64,000 nt of DNA. Origin: Actinomycetales bacterium. Lineage in GTDB: Bacteria > Actinomycetota > Actinomycetes > Actinomycetales > Dermatophilaceae. The notes below the pieces were generated by a model. It was given only the letters and a program-made list of their open reading frames with translations. It was not told the DNA's origin and did not search any database. Where the stretch lies: positions 310,001 to 374,000 of the forward strand of contig JADJTP010000002.1 in the NCBI GenBank assembly GCA_016711095.1, written 5' to 3'. Numbering within the stretch: the stretch's first letter is position 1; each line of letters begins with the position of its first letter. The position numbers were made by a program, and so were the translations under genes. Positions 17,624-25,674 of this stretch are shown in pieces.

Positions 17624-18183
17624 TGTCGTCCCTCCAATGAGGCTTCCATGGCCCGCAGCCCACGTTGCAGGTGGGTCTTGACCGAGTTGCGCCCGATCCC
17701 GAGGGTCTCGGCGATCTCGTCGACGGACAGGTCGAGGTAGTAGCGCAGCACCAGACAGTCTCGCTGGCGCAGCGGCAGCCGCTGCAGCGCCCCGACAACC
17801 TCGGCCCGGCTCTCGTTCTGCGTCACGTGGTGTTCGGCAGAAGGCTCCGGCGACCTGGCGGGGGGCCGGTGCCGGAAGGACATCAAGCCGCGGCGGTTGT
17901 GATCGCGGGCGAGATTGACGACGATCGAGCGCAGGTATGCCGCCGCCTTGGTCTCGTCGTCAATGCGGCCGAGCGATCGGGAGAGCCGGATGAAGGCCTC
18001 CTGGACGAGATCCTCTGCAGCGGTCCGGTCCTGGACGAAGAAGCGCGCCAGCCCCACCAGTCGAGCAGCCTCGGTGCGGAAGAGCGCGACCACCAGCCCG
18101 TCGGGCTCGTGCCCGCGGGTTTGGCTGTGCGAATGCCCCGGAGCGGGAATGACAGTCTCCATTGACTCGACAGACGAACGCAT
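17620..18183 (-). CDS. RNA polymerase sigma factor, ECF family (SigE-like)
   Basis: Region 2 (DLVQEAFIRLSR followed by AAAYLRSIVVNLARD) and region 4 (LPLRQRDCLVLRYYLDLS, then IAETLGIGRNSVKTHLQRGL) are clear. About 187 residues from the ATG at 18183; the frame is open to 18204 and an ATG at 18162 is also possible. It is followed, with a 4-nt overlap, by a membrane protein likely to control it. The regulon is unknown; the divergent Cu-SOD-like gene is a candidate target. Confidence 0.9.
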   Translation of the reverse strand: MRSSVESMETVIPAPGHSHSQTRGHEPDGLVVALFRTEAARLVGLARFFVQDRTAAEDLVQEAFIRLSRSLGRIDDETKAAAYLRSIVVNLARDHNRRGLMSFRHRPPARSPEPSAEHHVTQNESRAEVVGALQRLPLRQRDCLVLRYYLDLSVDEIAETLGIGRNSVKTHLQRGLRAMEASLEGRQ

Positions 18184-18261
18184 GCCCTCACCGGGTGACA
18201 GCACCTGCGTGTGAGATTCGCGTCACCGCCATGGTGTCCCCCGGGGCGGGTACCTGTCCGT

Positions 18262-18287
18262 CGAACCGGTTATCTCCACGCGGTTCG
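18262..18287. promoter_or_regulatory. Inverted repeat between sigma factor and SOD-like gene
   Basis: CGAACCG, 12 bases, CGGTTCG: perfect 7-bp arms in the divergent region, about 50 nt before the SOD-like start. Candidate operator. Confidence 0.35.
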
Positions 18288-18338
18288 CTGCCGGAGTCCG
18301 TGGAGTCGAGTCGCTCGCAACCTGACAGGGAGATCCTC

Positions 18339-18917
18339 ATGAATCGCTCGTCCGCCCGCGGGTCCGCCCGCTCGTCCGCCCGCTCTTCGGTCCGCTCTTC
18401 GGTCCGCTCGTCCCGCGCCGTTGTCGGCGGCGCCGTCATGCTCGTGATGGCTGCACCTGTTGCCTGGGGCGCGGCAGCGCTGGTCACCCGAGGGCCACTG
18501 GCCGATCTTCAGCCGGCGGTTTCTTCCCCCTTCGACTCTGCCCGCGCCCAGGTCGCCCTTACGAGACAGGGCGACAAGACCACGACGGTGCTGACCGTCC
18601 ACGGAATCGGCGCAGCAGCGCTCGGGCACACCTATGGCGCCCACCTACACGAAGGGGTCTGCCGGGCCGGCGACGGAGCGGCCGCCCTCGGCCACTACAA
18701 CCACACGAAGGAACAAGGTCTGCCTGTCGTCATCGACGCGGCCACCGAGATCTGGCTCGACTTCACGGTTGTCGGAGCCGGCGAGGGCAGGGCCGTGTCA
18801 CACGTACCGTTCGCGCCGACCGCCGCGGCCCGCTCCGTTGTCATCCATGCCCAGCCGACCGATCCGATCACGGGAACCGCTGGGGCGCGGTTGGCGTGCC
18901 TGCCGGTGCAGTGGTGA
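18339..18917 (+). CDS. Exported Cu-only superoxide dismutase-like protein
   Basis: 192 residues with a membrane anchor/signal segment (about 28-48). The SodC-type copper ligands are recognisable: GAHLHEG (His-x-His), LGHYNH and VVIHAQ, then the GTAGARLAC ending. The zinc subloop His and Asp are missing and the electrostatic loop is short, as in Cu-only SODs. Activity against superoxide is therefore inferred. The N-terminus contains an Arg-Ser repeat encoded by 12-bp tandem repeats (about 18347-18417). The ATG follows AGGGAGA. Confidence 0.7.
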   Translation: MNRSSARGSARSSARSSVRSSVRSSRAVVGGAVMLVMAAPVAWGAAALVTRGPLADLQPAVSSPFDSARAQVALTRQGDKTTTVLTVHGIGAAALGHTYGAHLHEGVCRAGDGAAALGHYNHTKEQGLPVVIDAATEIWLDFTVVGAGEGRAVSHVPFAPTAAARSVVIHAQPTDPITGTAGARLACLPVQW

Positions 18918-19468
18918 TCCTCGCGACCGCGATGGGTGCCGCGGCGGGTCTGGCACTCGCCGTGGTGGCCCGGGCCGCGATGCTGTTGCTGGCCGATCCG
19001 CCGGAACCCACTGTCTCCGGAACTCTCTTCATAGCCGCAGCTTTCCTGGTCGCTGGGGGGTCCGTGGGCCTGGTGAGTGCGGCGCGTCGGGATGGACGGA
19101 GTCGATGGTGGCGACTTGCCGCTGGCCTGGGTCTCGGGACGTTCATGGGAGCGGGGGCGCTGCTGTTGCCCTTGACGATCCTCGCGGGGGCGGTCCTGGC
19201 GGGTCAGCGCCCCCGGTGGCTGCGGCGGGCGACGGTCTCGCTGGTGCTGCTGGGGACGTCGGCCCTAGTCTTCGTCGCCTCTGCCGACGGCGATCCCTTC
19301 GGCAGCCGTTTCACCTCGCTTCGGTTCCTTGTCGGCTGCCTGCTCATGGCCGGCGTTGCGATGGCGATGGCGTTGGCCGCCGCGACGGTGTTCGCTCCGT
19401 GGTCGGAGGTCCCGGGCCGGTTCGACCCGCGCGGGGATCCCCTTCTGTCCTTGGAGACGGCGCGCTGA
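18914..19468 (+). CDS. Integral membrane protein, unknown function
   Basis: About 184 hydrophobic residues with five or six predicted membrane segments (starts MILATAMGAAAG). No family recognised. The GTG at 18914 overlaps the stop of the SOD-like gene (GTGA), so the two are coupled; the frame also opens further up at GTG 18896. Confidence 0.6.
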   Translation: MILATAMGAAAGLALAVVARAAMLLLADPPEPTVSGTLFIAAAFLVAGGSVGLVSAARRDGRSRWWRLAAGLGLGTFMGAGALLLPLTILAGAVLAGQRPRWLRRATVSLVLLGTSALVFVASADGDPFGSRFTSLRFLVGCLLMAGVAMAMALAAATVFAPWSEVPGRFDPRGDPLLSLETAR

Positions 19469-19516
19469 CCGGGCATCAACCGGCAGACGAGCCTCCGGCA
19501 TGGCACGCTTGGGGCC

Positions 19517-20368
19517 GTGCTGCGCACCCAGTGGGCCGTGCGCGCCCTCACGCCGGACGACCGTGACGAGGCGCTCACAGTGTGCGCCCGCAACCCGGTC
19601 GAGAGTTGTTTCGTCGCGGCCCGCATCGACGAGGGCGCCCTGTATGCCATGCCCGGCTCGGTGCTCGGGGTGGTGGGGGCCGACGGCCGGTTGCGGGCAA
19701 TCGCCTGGGCCTCGGCCAACCTCGTCCCAGTCGGCTGTGACGACGACGCGATCGAGGCGATCGCGCACAAGGTCCGAAGGTGGCGCCGCCAATGCGCCTC
19801 GATCTTCGGCCCGACCGATCAGGTCGCCGGCCTCTGGTCACGGCTGGCACCCGGGTGGGGCCCGCCCCGGACCATCCGTCGTGATCAGCCGCTGCTGGCG
19901 ACACGAACCGACCCGCTGGCCTGGGGAATCACCCCCGACCTGCGGGTGCGTCTGGCCCGCAACGATGAGATCGACATCGTCCTGCCGGCCGCGGCGGCGA
20001 TGTTCACTGAGGAGATCGGCTACCCGCCCTACGCCGGGTCATCGTCGGCGTCCTATCGCTCGGTCGTCGGCGGGCTCATCCGAGCCGGACGCACGTTCAT
20101 CTGGGAGCAGGACGGCCGAGTCCTCTTCAAGGGAGACGTCGGCTCGGTCGGCGTGGGCGCGGCTCAGATCCAGGGTGTCTGGCTGGCCCCGGCACTGCGA
20201 GGTCAGGGCCTGGCTGCGCCGCTGATGGCGGCCGTGACCAGCGCGGTGCTACGCGACATCGCGCCCATGGCGACCCTCTATGTCAACCACTTCAACCTGC
20301 CGGCCAGGGCGACATATGCCGCCCTCGGATTCGAGCAGGTCGGCACCTTCTCGACGGTTCTGCTCTAG
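19517..20368 (+). CDS. GNAT acetyltransferase with N-terminal DUF4081
   Basis: 283 residues. The N-terminal half is DUF4081-like; the C-terminal half holds the acetyl-CoA loop (VWLAPALRGQGLAAPLM, about 228-244) and the beta6 segment LYVNHFNLPARATYAALGF. In many actinobacteria this gene is beside ispG (Rv2867c); here the sigma/SOD block lies between them. The acceptor is unknown. Confidence 0.85.
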   Translation: MLRTQWAVRALTPDDRDEALTVCARNPVESCFVAARIDEGALYAMPGSVLGVVGADGRLRAIAWASANLVPVGCDDDAIEAIAHKVRRWRRQCASIFGPTDQVAGLWSRLAPGWGPPRTIRRDQPLLATRTDPLAWGITPDLRVRLARNDEIDIVLPAAAAMFTEEIGYPPYAGSSSASYRSVVGGLIRAGRTFIWEQDGRVLFKGDVGSVGVGAAQIQGVWLAPALRGQGLAAPLMAAVTSAVLRDIAPMATLYVNHFNLPARATYAALGFEQVGTFSTVLL

Positions 20369-20387
20369 GACCCTGGCCCGCCAAAGG

Positions 20388-20393
20388 TAGCCT
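20388..20393 (+). promoter_or_regulatory. -10 element, leaderless amylase gene
   Basis: TAGCCT lies 6 nt before the ATG at 20400. Confidence 0.5.
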
Positions 20394-20399
20394 CGAGCC

Positions 20400-21890
20400 A
20401 TGCCCATGCGCCGCCCTCAACCCCGCCGGTATGCCGCGCGCCGCGGCGCTGTGGCGGTCTTGGCCGTCGCGGTCCTGGGCTGCTCGACCCTGGTCGCGGC
20501 GTGCACGACCGGTCCTGCTCCCAGCGAAGCGAAAGCTTCGGCGGATCTGCCGCGCGACACGATCGTCAACCTCTTTCAGTGGAACTGGGCGTCGGTCGCC
20601 GCCGAGTGTCCACGGCTGGCGAAGGTCGGCTATGCCGGAGTGCAACTCTCGCCGGCCCAGGAACATGCTCAGGTCGCCAACAACCCGTGGTGGGTCGACT
20701 ATCAGCCCGTCAGCTATCAGATCTCCTCTCGGCGGGGCGACCGGGCGATGTTCGCTGCGATGGTGACGGCCTGTCACGCGGTCGGGGTGAAGATCTATGC
20801 CGACGCGGTCATCAACCACATGGCCGGCGGGGACTCCGGGGTCGGGTGGGCCGGGTCGGCATGGAGCCATTACGACTACCCGGGGATCTATCAGTCGCAG
20901 GATTTCCACCACTGTGGACTCACCGAGGGCGACGACGTCCGCGACTATCAGAACCGGGCCCAGGTGCAGACGTGTGAGCTGGTGAACCTCGCGGACCTCG
21001 CCACCGGATCGGACTATGTGCGGGGGCGGATCGCGGCATACCTCGACGATCTCATCGCGCTGGGAGTCGACGGCTTCCGAGTCGATGCGGTCAAACACGT
21101 GTCGGCCGAGGACGTCGGGGCAATCATGGGACGGCTGTCCAAGCCCGTCGAGCGCTACTACGAGGTGATCGACAAGGGTGGCGAGCCGATCTCGATGAAC
21201 GAATACACCGGAAGTGGGAAGGTGCTCGTCTTCAGCTACGGCGATGAGATCGGGTCGGCGCTGCAGTGGGGGCGGATCGCGAGCCTGCGCAATCTCGCCG
21301 GGGGGGTGAACGGCACCGTGGCGCGAGTCTTCCTCGACAATCACGACACGCAACGGCACGGGGGAGCCCAGGTCCTCACCTTCAAACAGCCGCGCCTGTA
21401 TGCGCTGGCCAACGTCTTCATGCTGGCCTGGCCCTATGGCGAGCCGACGGTCATGTCGTCCTACGAGTTCACCAACCCAGACGCCGGTCCGCCCGAGACG
21501 GACCCACGCGGCACGACGAAGGCGACGACCTGCGGATCGGACGGCTGGGTGTGCGAGCACCGTTGGCAGTCCATCGAAGGCATGGTCGGCTTTCATAACG
21601 TCGTTAAGGGGACTGGGGTGGATCTGTGGTGGGACGACGGGGCCAACGCCGTCGCCTTCGCCCGAGGAGACCGCGGCTTCGTCGTCGTCAACAATTCGAC
21701 GACGCCGCTGACCGGCCGCTCCTTCCAGACCCGGATGCCGCCGGGCAGCTACTGCGACGTCGTGCACGGCGCTCTCGTCGACGGACGGTGCACCGGCCCG
21801 ACGCTGACGGTCACGGCCGATGGATGGTTCACCGCCGACGTCGGCACCCTCGACGCTGTGGCGATCCACACCGGCGCTACGGCGCGCTGA
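20400..21890 (+). CDS. Secreted alpha-amylase, GH13
   Basis: Hydrolyses alpha-1,4 glucans outside the cell. 496 residues. A basic N-terminus with a hydrophobic segment ends in VAAC, a possible lipobox or signal cleavage site. It resembles animal-type/Streptomyces amylases (GH13_32 or _24): QLSPAQEH, the nucleophile Asp in GFRVDAVKH, acid/base Glu in YYEVIDKGGE, and the third Asp in FLDNHDTQRHG. A C-terminal all-beta domain follows (from about 405). No sugar-transport genes are adjacent. Confidence 0.93.
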   Translation: MPMRRPQPRRYAARRGAVAVLAVAVLGCSTLVAACTTGPAPSEAKASADLPRDTIVNLFQWNWASVAAECPRLAKVGYAGVQLSPAQEHAQVANNPWWVDYQPVSYQISSRRGDRAMFAAMVTACHAVGVKIYADAVINHMAGGDSGVGWAGSAWSHYDYPGIYQSQDFHHCGLTEGDDVRDYQNRAQVQTCELVNLADLATGSDYVRGRIAAYLDDLIALGVDGFRVDAVKHVSAEDVGAIMGRLSKPVERYYEVIDKGGEPISMNEYTGSGKVLVFSYGDEIGSALQWGRIASLRNLAGGVNGTVARVFLDNHDTQRHGGAQVLTFKQPRLYALANVFMLAWPYGEPTVMSSYEFTNPDAGPPETDPRGTTKATTCGSDGWVCEHRWQSIEGMVGFHNVVKGTGVDLWWDDGANAVAFARGDRGFVVVNNSTTPLTGRSFQTRMPPGSYCDVVHGALVDGRCTGPTLTVTADGWFTADVGTLDAVAIHTGATAR

Positions 21891-21964
21891 ACGCCCTGTC
21901 GAGCATCATCTAGCCGTCACCTGCCACCCGCGCCGCCCCGCCAGGCCAGGCGGCATCAGATCCG

Positions 21965-22007
21965 ACGTTGAGGCATTGCCTCGCGTGGCGAGGCAATGCC
22001 TCAACGT
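21965..22007. terminator. Very strong hairpin terminator downstream of the amylase gene
   Basis: A perfect 20-bp inverted repeat with a 3-nt loop (left arm 21965-21984, right arm 21988-22007), followed by TTC. Each arm itself contains the smaller palindrome GAGGCATTGCCTC (or its complement), so alternative cruciforms are possible. Confidence 0.8.
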
Positions 22008-22013
22008 TTCGCA

Positions 22014-22055
22014 GGCCAGCCGTGTTCGAGGGCCAGCCGTGTTCGAGGGCCAGCG
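22014..22055 (+). repeat. 17-bp tandem repeat
   Basis: GGCCAGCCGTGTTCGAG at 22014-22030 and 22031-22047, plus a partial third copy from 22048. Lies between the terminator and the next gene. Confidence 0.9.
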
Positions 22056-22109
22056 GGGTGCCGCCGATCGGGCACGATGAGAAGGTCCCGGTGCAGGAAG
22101 GATCTCGAG

Positions 22110-22871
22110 ATGCGGCTCGCTGACGACATGGGTAGCTCGGTCGACATCGGCCCCAACGTGAGGCGGATCGTGTCCCTGGTCCCCTCGTTGACAGAAGCCG
22201 TGGCGGCGACACATCGGGATTCGTTGGTGGGCGTGACGGACTGGTGCACCCACCCGGCTGATCTGAGCGTCACCCGCGTCCGGGGCACGAAGAATCCGGA
22301 CTGCCGCGCGATAGTCGCCCTCGCGCCGGACCTGGTGTTGGCCAACAAAGAGGAGAACCGTGAGCTGGACGTGCGACGGCTCCGTGACGCGGGTGTTCAC
22401 GTGTGGGTCACTGTGATTGAGACTGTTCCGCAGGCGTTGGCCTCGATGGACCGACTCTTCGTCGAGGCCCTGAACTGGCCCATCCCCGATTGGCTCGTCG
22501 CGGCCCGCCGCCTCTGGTCAAGGCCGACCCCGAAGGTCCGCGCGAAGGTCGCCGTACCGATCTGGCGGGATCCTTGGATGGTGGTCGGCCAGTCCACCTA
22601 CACCGGCGACCTCCTGCGCCGCGTCGGCCTGGAGAACGCCTTTGACACTCACGAGGATCGTTACCCCAGAGTGGAACTGGATGAGATCGACCGCGCCGAC
22701 ATCGACAGGGTCCTGCTTCCCGACGAGCCGTATCCCTTCGCCGGCGATGACGGCCCGGAGGCATTTCACAACGTCCGAACTGAACTCGTCAGTGGGCGCC
22801 TGCTCACCTGGTATGGACCCGCTATGGTCGAGGCAGCCCACGCGCTCACCGCCATGGCCGAGCCGCGCTGA
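22110..22871 (+). CDS. Helical-backbone metal receptor (BtuF-like), no signal peptide
   Basis: 253 residues of the periplasmic cobalamin/siderophore-binding fold: RIVSLVPSLTEAV near the N-terminus, GVTDWCTHP, APDLVLANKEEN, and VVGQSTYTGDLLRRVGLENAF. Homologues that serve ABC importers are exported lipoproteins; this one starts MRLADDMGSS without a signal sequence and has no permease or ATPase nearby, so an intracellular metal or cobalamin-related role is possible. The start ATG follows GGAAGGATC. Confidence 0.8.
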   Translation: MRLADDMGSSVDIGPNVRRIVSLVPSLTEAVAATHRDSLVGVTDWCTHPADLSVTRVRGTKNPDCRAIVALAPDLVLANKEENRELDVRRLRDAGVHVWVTVIETVPQALASMDRLFVEALNWPIPDWLVAARRLWSRPTPKVRAKVAVPIWRDPWMVVGQSTYTGDLLRRVGLENAFDTHEDRYPRVELDEIDRADIDRVLLPDEPYPFAGDDGPEAFHNVRTELVSGRLLTWYGPAMVEAAHALTAMAEPR

Positions 22872-22934
22872 GACATCCGGAGCGGGCGGCATACGTGCCG
22901 ATATCCTGCCGGGGCACCCGCTGAAGGAGAGACC

Positions 22935-24728
22935 GTGAGCGTCCTGCGCATGTCCCAGCTGTTCCTGCGAACCCTGCGCGAGGATCCGGCCGACGCCGAG
23001 GTACCCAGCCACCGTCTGCTCGTGCGAGCCGGCTACATCCGCCGGGTCAGCCCGGGGATCTACACCTGGCTGCCGTTGGGTCTGCGGGTTCTGCGCAACG
23101 TCGAGGGCATCGTCCGCGAGGAGATGGATCGGATCAGCCAAGAGCTGCTCTTCCCGGCGCTGCTGCCTAAGGAGCCCTTCGAGGCGACCGGGCGCTGGGT
23201 CGAATACGGCGACGGCATCTTCCGGCTCACCGACCGCAAGGGCGCCGACTACCTGCTCGGCCCCACCCACGAGGAGTTGTTCACCCTCGCGGTCAAGGAC
23301 CTCTTCAGTTCCTACAAGGACCTGCCGATCAGCCTCTATCAGATCCAGACCAAGTACCGCGACGAGGCCCGCCCGCGCGCCGGACTCCTGCGTGGGCGAG
23401 AGTTTGTCATGAAGGACTCCTATTCTTTCGACGTCGACGAAGCCGGACTGGCCAAGTCCTATGACGCCCACCGGGACGCCTACGTGAGGATCTTCGACCG
23501 GCTCGGCTTCCACTACGTCATCGTCCAGGCGATGGCCGGCGCGATGGGTGGCAGCAAGAGCGAGGAGTTCCTCGCCACTGCCGAGAACGGCGAAGACACC
23601 TATGTCCGGTGCGCTCACTGCGGCTACTCCGCGAACGTCGAGGCCGTCAAGGTCCCGGTTGCGGCCGCCCTCCCGTCAAGCGCGATCGATGCGATGCCGC
23701 CCGCCCAGGTCATCGACACCCTGGGGACGCCGACGATCGAGACCCTCGTCGACTTCGTCAACGCCGCCCACCCACGCGCCGACCGTCCATGGACTGCTGC
23801 CGACACCCTCAAGAACGTCGTCGTCCTGCTGGGCTACCCCGACGGCCGGCGCGAGCCGCTCGTCATCGGCCTGCCCGGCGACCGGGAGGTCGACGAGAAG
23901 CGTCTGGGCGCGCAGGTCGAGCCCGCCACCGTGCTTGCCTTCGACGAGGCCGAATTCGACAAACACCCAGCACTGGTGCGGGGGTATATCGGCCCGCAGG
24001 CGCTCGGCGCCGACCCGGAGCAGCCGTCCGCGACCGGCATCCGCTATCTCACCGACCCCCGGGTGTCCGAGGGCACCGCGTGGGTGACAGGTGCAAACCT
24101 GCCCGGCCAGCACGTCATCGGTCTTGTCGCCGGGCGTGACTTCCGCTCCGACGGCACGATCGAGGCTGCCGAGGTGCGCGTGGGCGACACCTGCCCGTCG
24201 TGCGGCCAGGGGGAGGGGCTGCAGACGGCACGCGGAATCGAAATGGGCCACATCTTCCAGCTCGGGCGCAAGTACGCCGCAGCGCTCGACCTCAAGGTTC
24301 TGGACGAGTCGGGACGGCTCGTCACCGTCGTCATGGGGTCCTACGGCATCGGGGTGTCGCGTGCGGTCGCCTGCGTAGCCGAGGGCAACCACGACGCGGC
24401 CGGGCTGATCTGGCCGCGCGAGATCTCGCCCGCCGACGTGCACATCGTGGCCACCGGCAAGGATGACGCCATTCTCGTAGCCGCCGAGACGCTCAGCCGT
24501 GAGCTGGCCGCCGAGGACCTGGAGGTCATTCTCGACGACCGCCGCGGGGTGTCACCGGGGGTGAAGTTCAAGGACTCCGAGCTCATCGGCGTGCCGACGA
24601 TCGTCGTCGTCGGACGCGGCCTGGCCGACGGCGTGGTCGAGATCAAGGACCGCCGCTCTGGCGAGCGCCGCGAGGTCGCCGTCGCTGAGGCCGTCCAGCA
24701 GGTATGCCGCGAGGTCCGCGGAGCGTGA
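22935..24728 (+). CDS. proS: Prolyl-tRNA synthetase, bacterial type
   Basis: Charges tRNA-Pro. 597 residues with class II motifs (motif 1 about 30-75, motif 2 FRDEARPRAGLLRGREFVM-type block about 140-160, motif 3 GSYGIGVSR) and the YbaK/INS editing domain inserted at about 230-400. GTG start with AAGGAGAG upstream. Its stop overlaps the start of a small ORF. Confidence 0.97.
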   Translation: MSVLRMSQLFLRTLREDPADAEVPSHRLLVRAGYIRRVSPGIYTWLPLGLRVLRNVEGIVREEMDRISQELLFPALLPKEPFEATGRWVEYGDGIFRLTDRKGADYLLGPTHEELFTLAVKDLFSSYKDLPISLYQIQTKYRDEARPRAGLLRGREFVMKDSYSFDVDEAGLAKSYDAHRDAYVRIFDRLGFHYVIVQAMAGAMGGSKSEEFLATAENGEDTYVRCAHCGYSANVEAVKVPVAAALPSSAIDAMPPAQVIDTLGTPTIETLVDFVNAAHPRADRPWTAADTLKNVVVLLGYPDGRREPLVIGLPGDREVDEKRLGAQVEPATVLAFDEAEFDKHPALVRGYIGPQALGADPEQPSATGIRYLTDPRVSEGTAWVTGANLPGQHVIGLVAGRDFRSDGTIEAAEVRVGDTCPSCGQGEGLQTARGIEMGHIFQLGRKYAAALDLKVLDESGRLVTVVMGSYGIGVSRAVACVAEGNHDAAGLIWPREISPADVHIVATGKDDAILVAAETLSRELAAEDLEVILDDRRGVSPGVKFKDSELIGVPTIVVVGRGLADGVVEIKDRRSGERREVAVAEAVQQVCREVRGA

Positions 24729-24844
24729 GCCTGGCCGATCGTGGAGGTGCGCAGGCGTCATACTTGCCAGCGGTCGAGGCGATGTTCGTCGCCGACATCG
24801 TCTCCACCTGGTCGTTCGGCGATCCAGCGGCCAGCGAGCACTGA
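24725..24844 (+). CDS. Small ORF (39 aa) bridging proS and TSUP gene
   Basis: GTG at 24725 overlaps the proS stop (GTGA), and its TGA overlaps the ATG of the next gene (TGATG). The product starts MSLADRGGAQ and has no recognised domain or membrane segment. The double stop/start overlap suggests translational coupling through the gap, which would explain how the permease gene is translated without its own SD. It could also be a chance frame. Confidence 0.4.
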   Translation: MSLADRGGAQASYLPAVEAMFVADIVSTWSFGDPAASEH

Positions 24845-25623
24845 TGCCGGACAGCCCGACGGTCCTGGTGCTGCTGTGCGCGGCGGGACTGCTCGCCGGC
24901 TGGGTGGACGCGGTCGTCGGCGGTGGTGGCCTGATCCAGCTTCCGGCCCTGCTGCTCGGCCTGCCTGATGCGAGCCCCGCACAGTTGCTGGCGACCAACA
25001 AACTCGGCTCGATCTGCGGGACCTCGGTCAGCGCACTGACCTACCACCGCCGCGTGCGCCCCGACCTGCGAACCGCCCTGCCGATGGCAGCGGCGGCCTT
25101 CCTCGGCGCTGTGGGGGGAGCGTTCGTCGGCCTGCACATCCCCAAGTCGGCGTTCAACCCGATCATCCTCGTGCTCCTGATCGTCGTCGGGGCCTACACG
25201 CTGCTCAAGCCCGACCTGGGGTCGGTCACCGAGTTGCGGCACTCGGGCACGCGGCATACCTCGTATGCCGTCCTCGTGGGTGTCACCATCGGCGCATACG
25301 ACGGGGCGCTCGGGCCGGGGACCGGGTCGTTTCTCGTCTTCGCGCTCGTCGGGTGGCTCGGCTATGCGTTCCTGCAGGCCAGCGCCAAGGCCAAGATCGC
25401 CAACTTCGCGACGAATCTCGGGGCGCTGACGGTCTTCGTGCCGCAGGGTCAGGTGCTGTGGGCGACCGGGCTGGCTGTCGGCGCCGCCAACCTCGTCGGT
25501 GGTTACCTCGGTGCGCGGACCGCGGTGCGATTGGGTAGTCGCTTCGTGCGCGGGGTCTTCGTGGTCGTCGTGTCGGCTTTCGTGATCCGCATCGGCGGGA
25601 GCGTCCTGGGGGTGTGGGCATGA
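24844..25623 (+). CDS. TSUP family permease (TauE/SafE-like)
   Basis: 259 residues with eight predicted membrane segments in two similar halves. The start has the family block GWVDAVVGGGGLIQLPALL and the second half has GAYDGALGPGTGSFLVF. TSUP proteins export or import sulfite, sulfoacetate or other organosulfur anions; the substrate is unknown. Contains an inverted octamer pair at 25252-25270. Confidence 0.88.
   Translation: MPDSPTVLVLLCAAGLLAGWVDAVVGGGGLIQLPALLLGLPDASPAQLLATNKLGSICGTSVSALTYHRRVRPDLRTALPMAAAAFLGAVGGAFVGLHIPKSAFNPIILVLLIVVGAYTLLKPDLGSVTELRHSGTRHTSYAVLVGVTIGAYDGALGPGTGSFLVFALVGWLGYAFLQASAKAKIANFATNLGALTVFVPQGQVLWATGLAVGAANLVGGYLGARTAVRLGSRFVRGVFVVVVSAFVIRIGGSVLGVWA
25252..25270. 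repeat. Inverted pair of the octamer inside the TSUP gene
   Basis: CGGCATAC, CTC, GTATGCCG: perfect 8-bp arms and a 3-nt loop within coding sequence. Confidence 0.85.
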
Positions 25624-25674
25624 GGGCCCGGCCCTGGTTCGCTCACCCCGAAAGCGGCGAGGGCCCGGAGTCGC

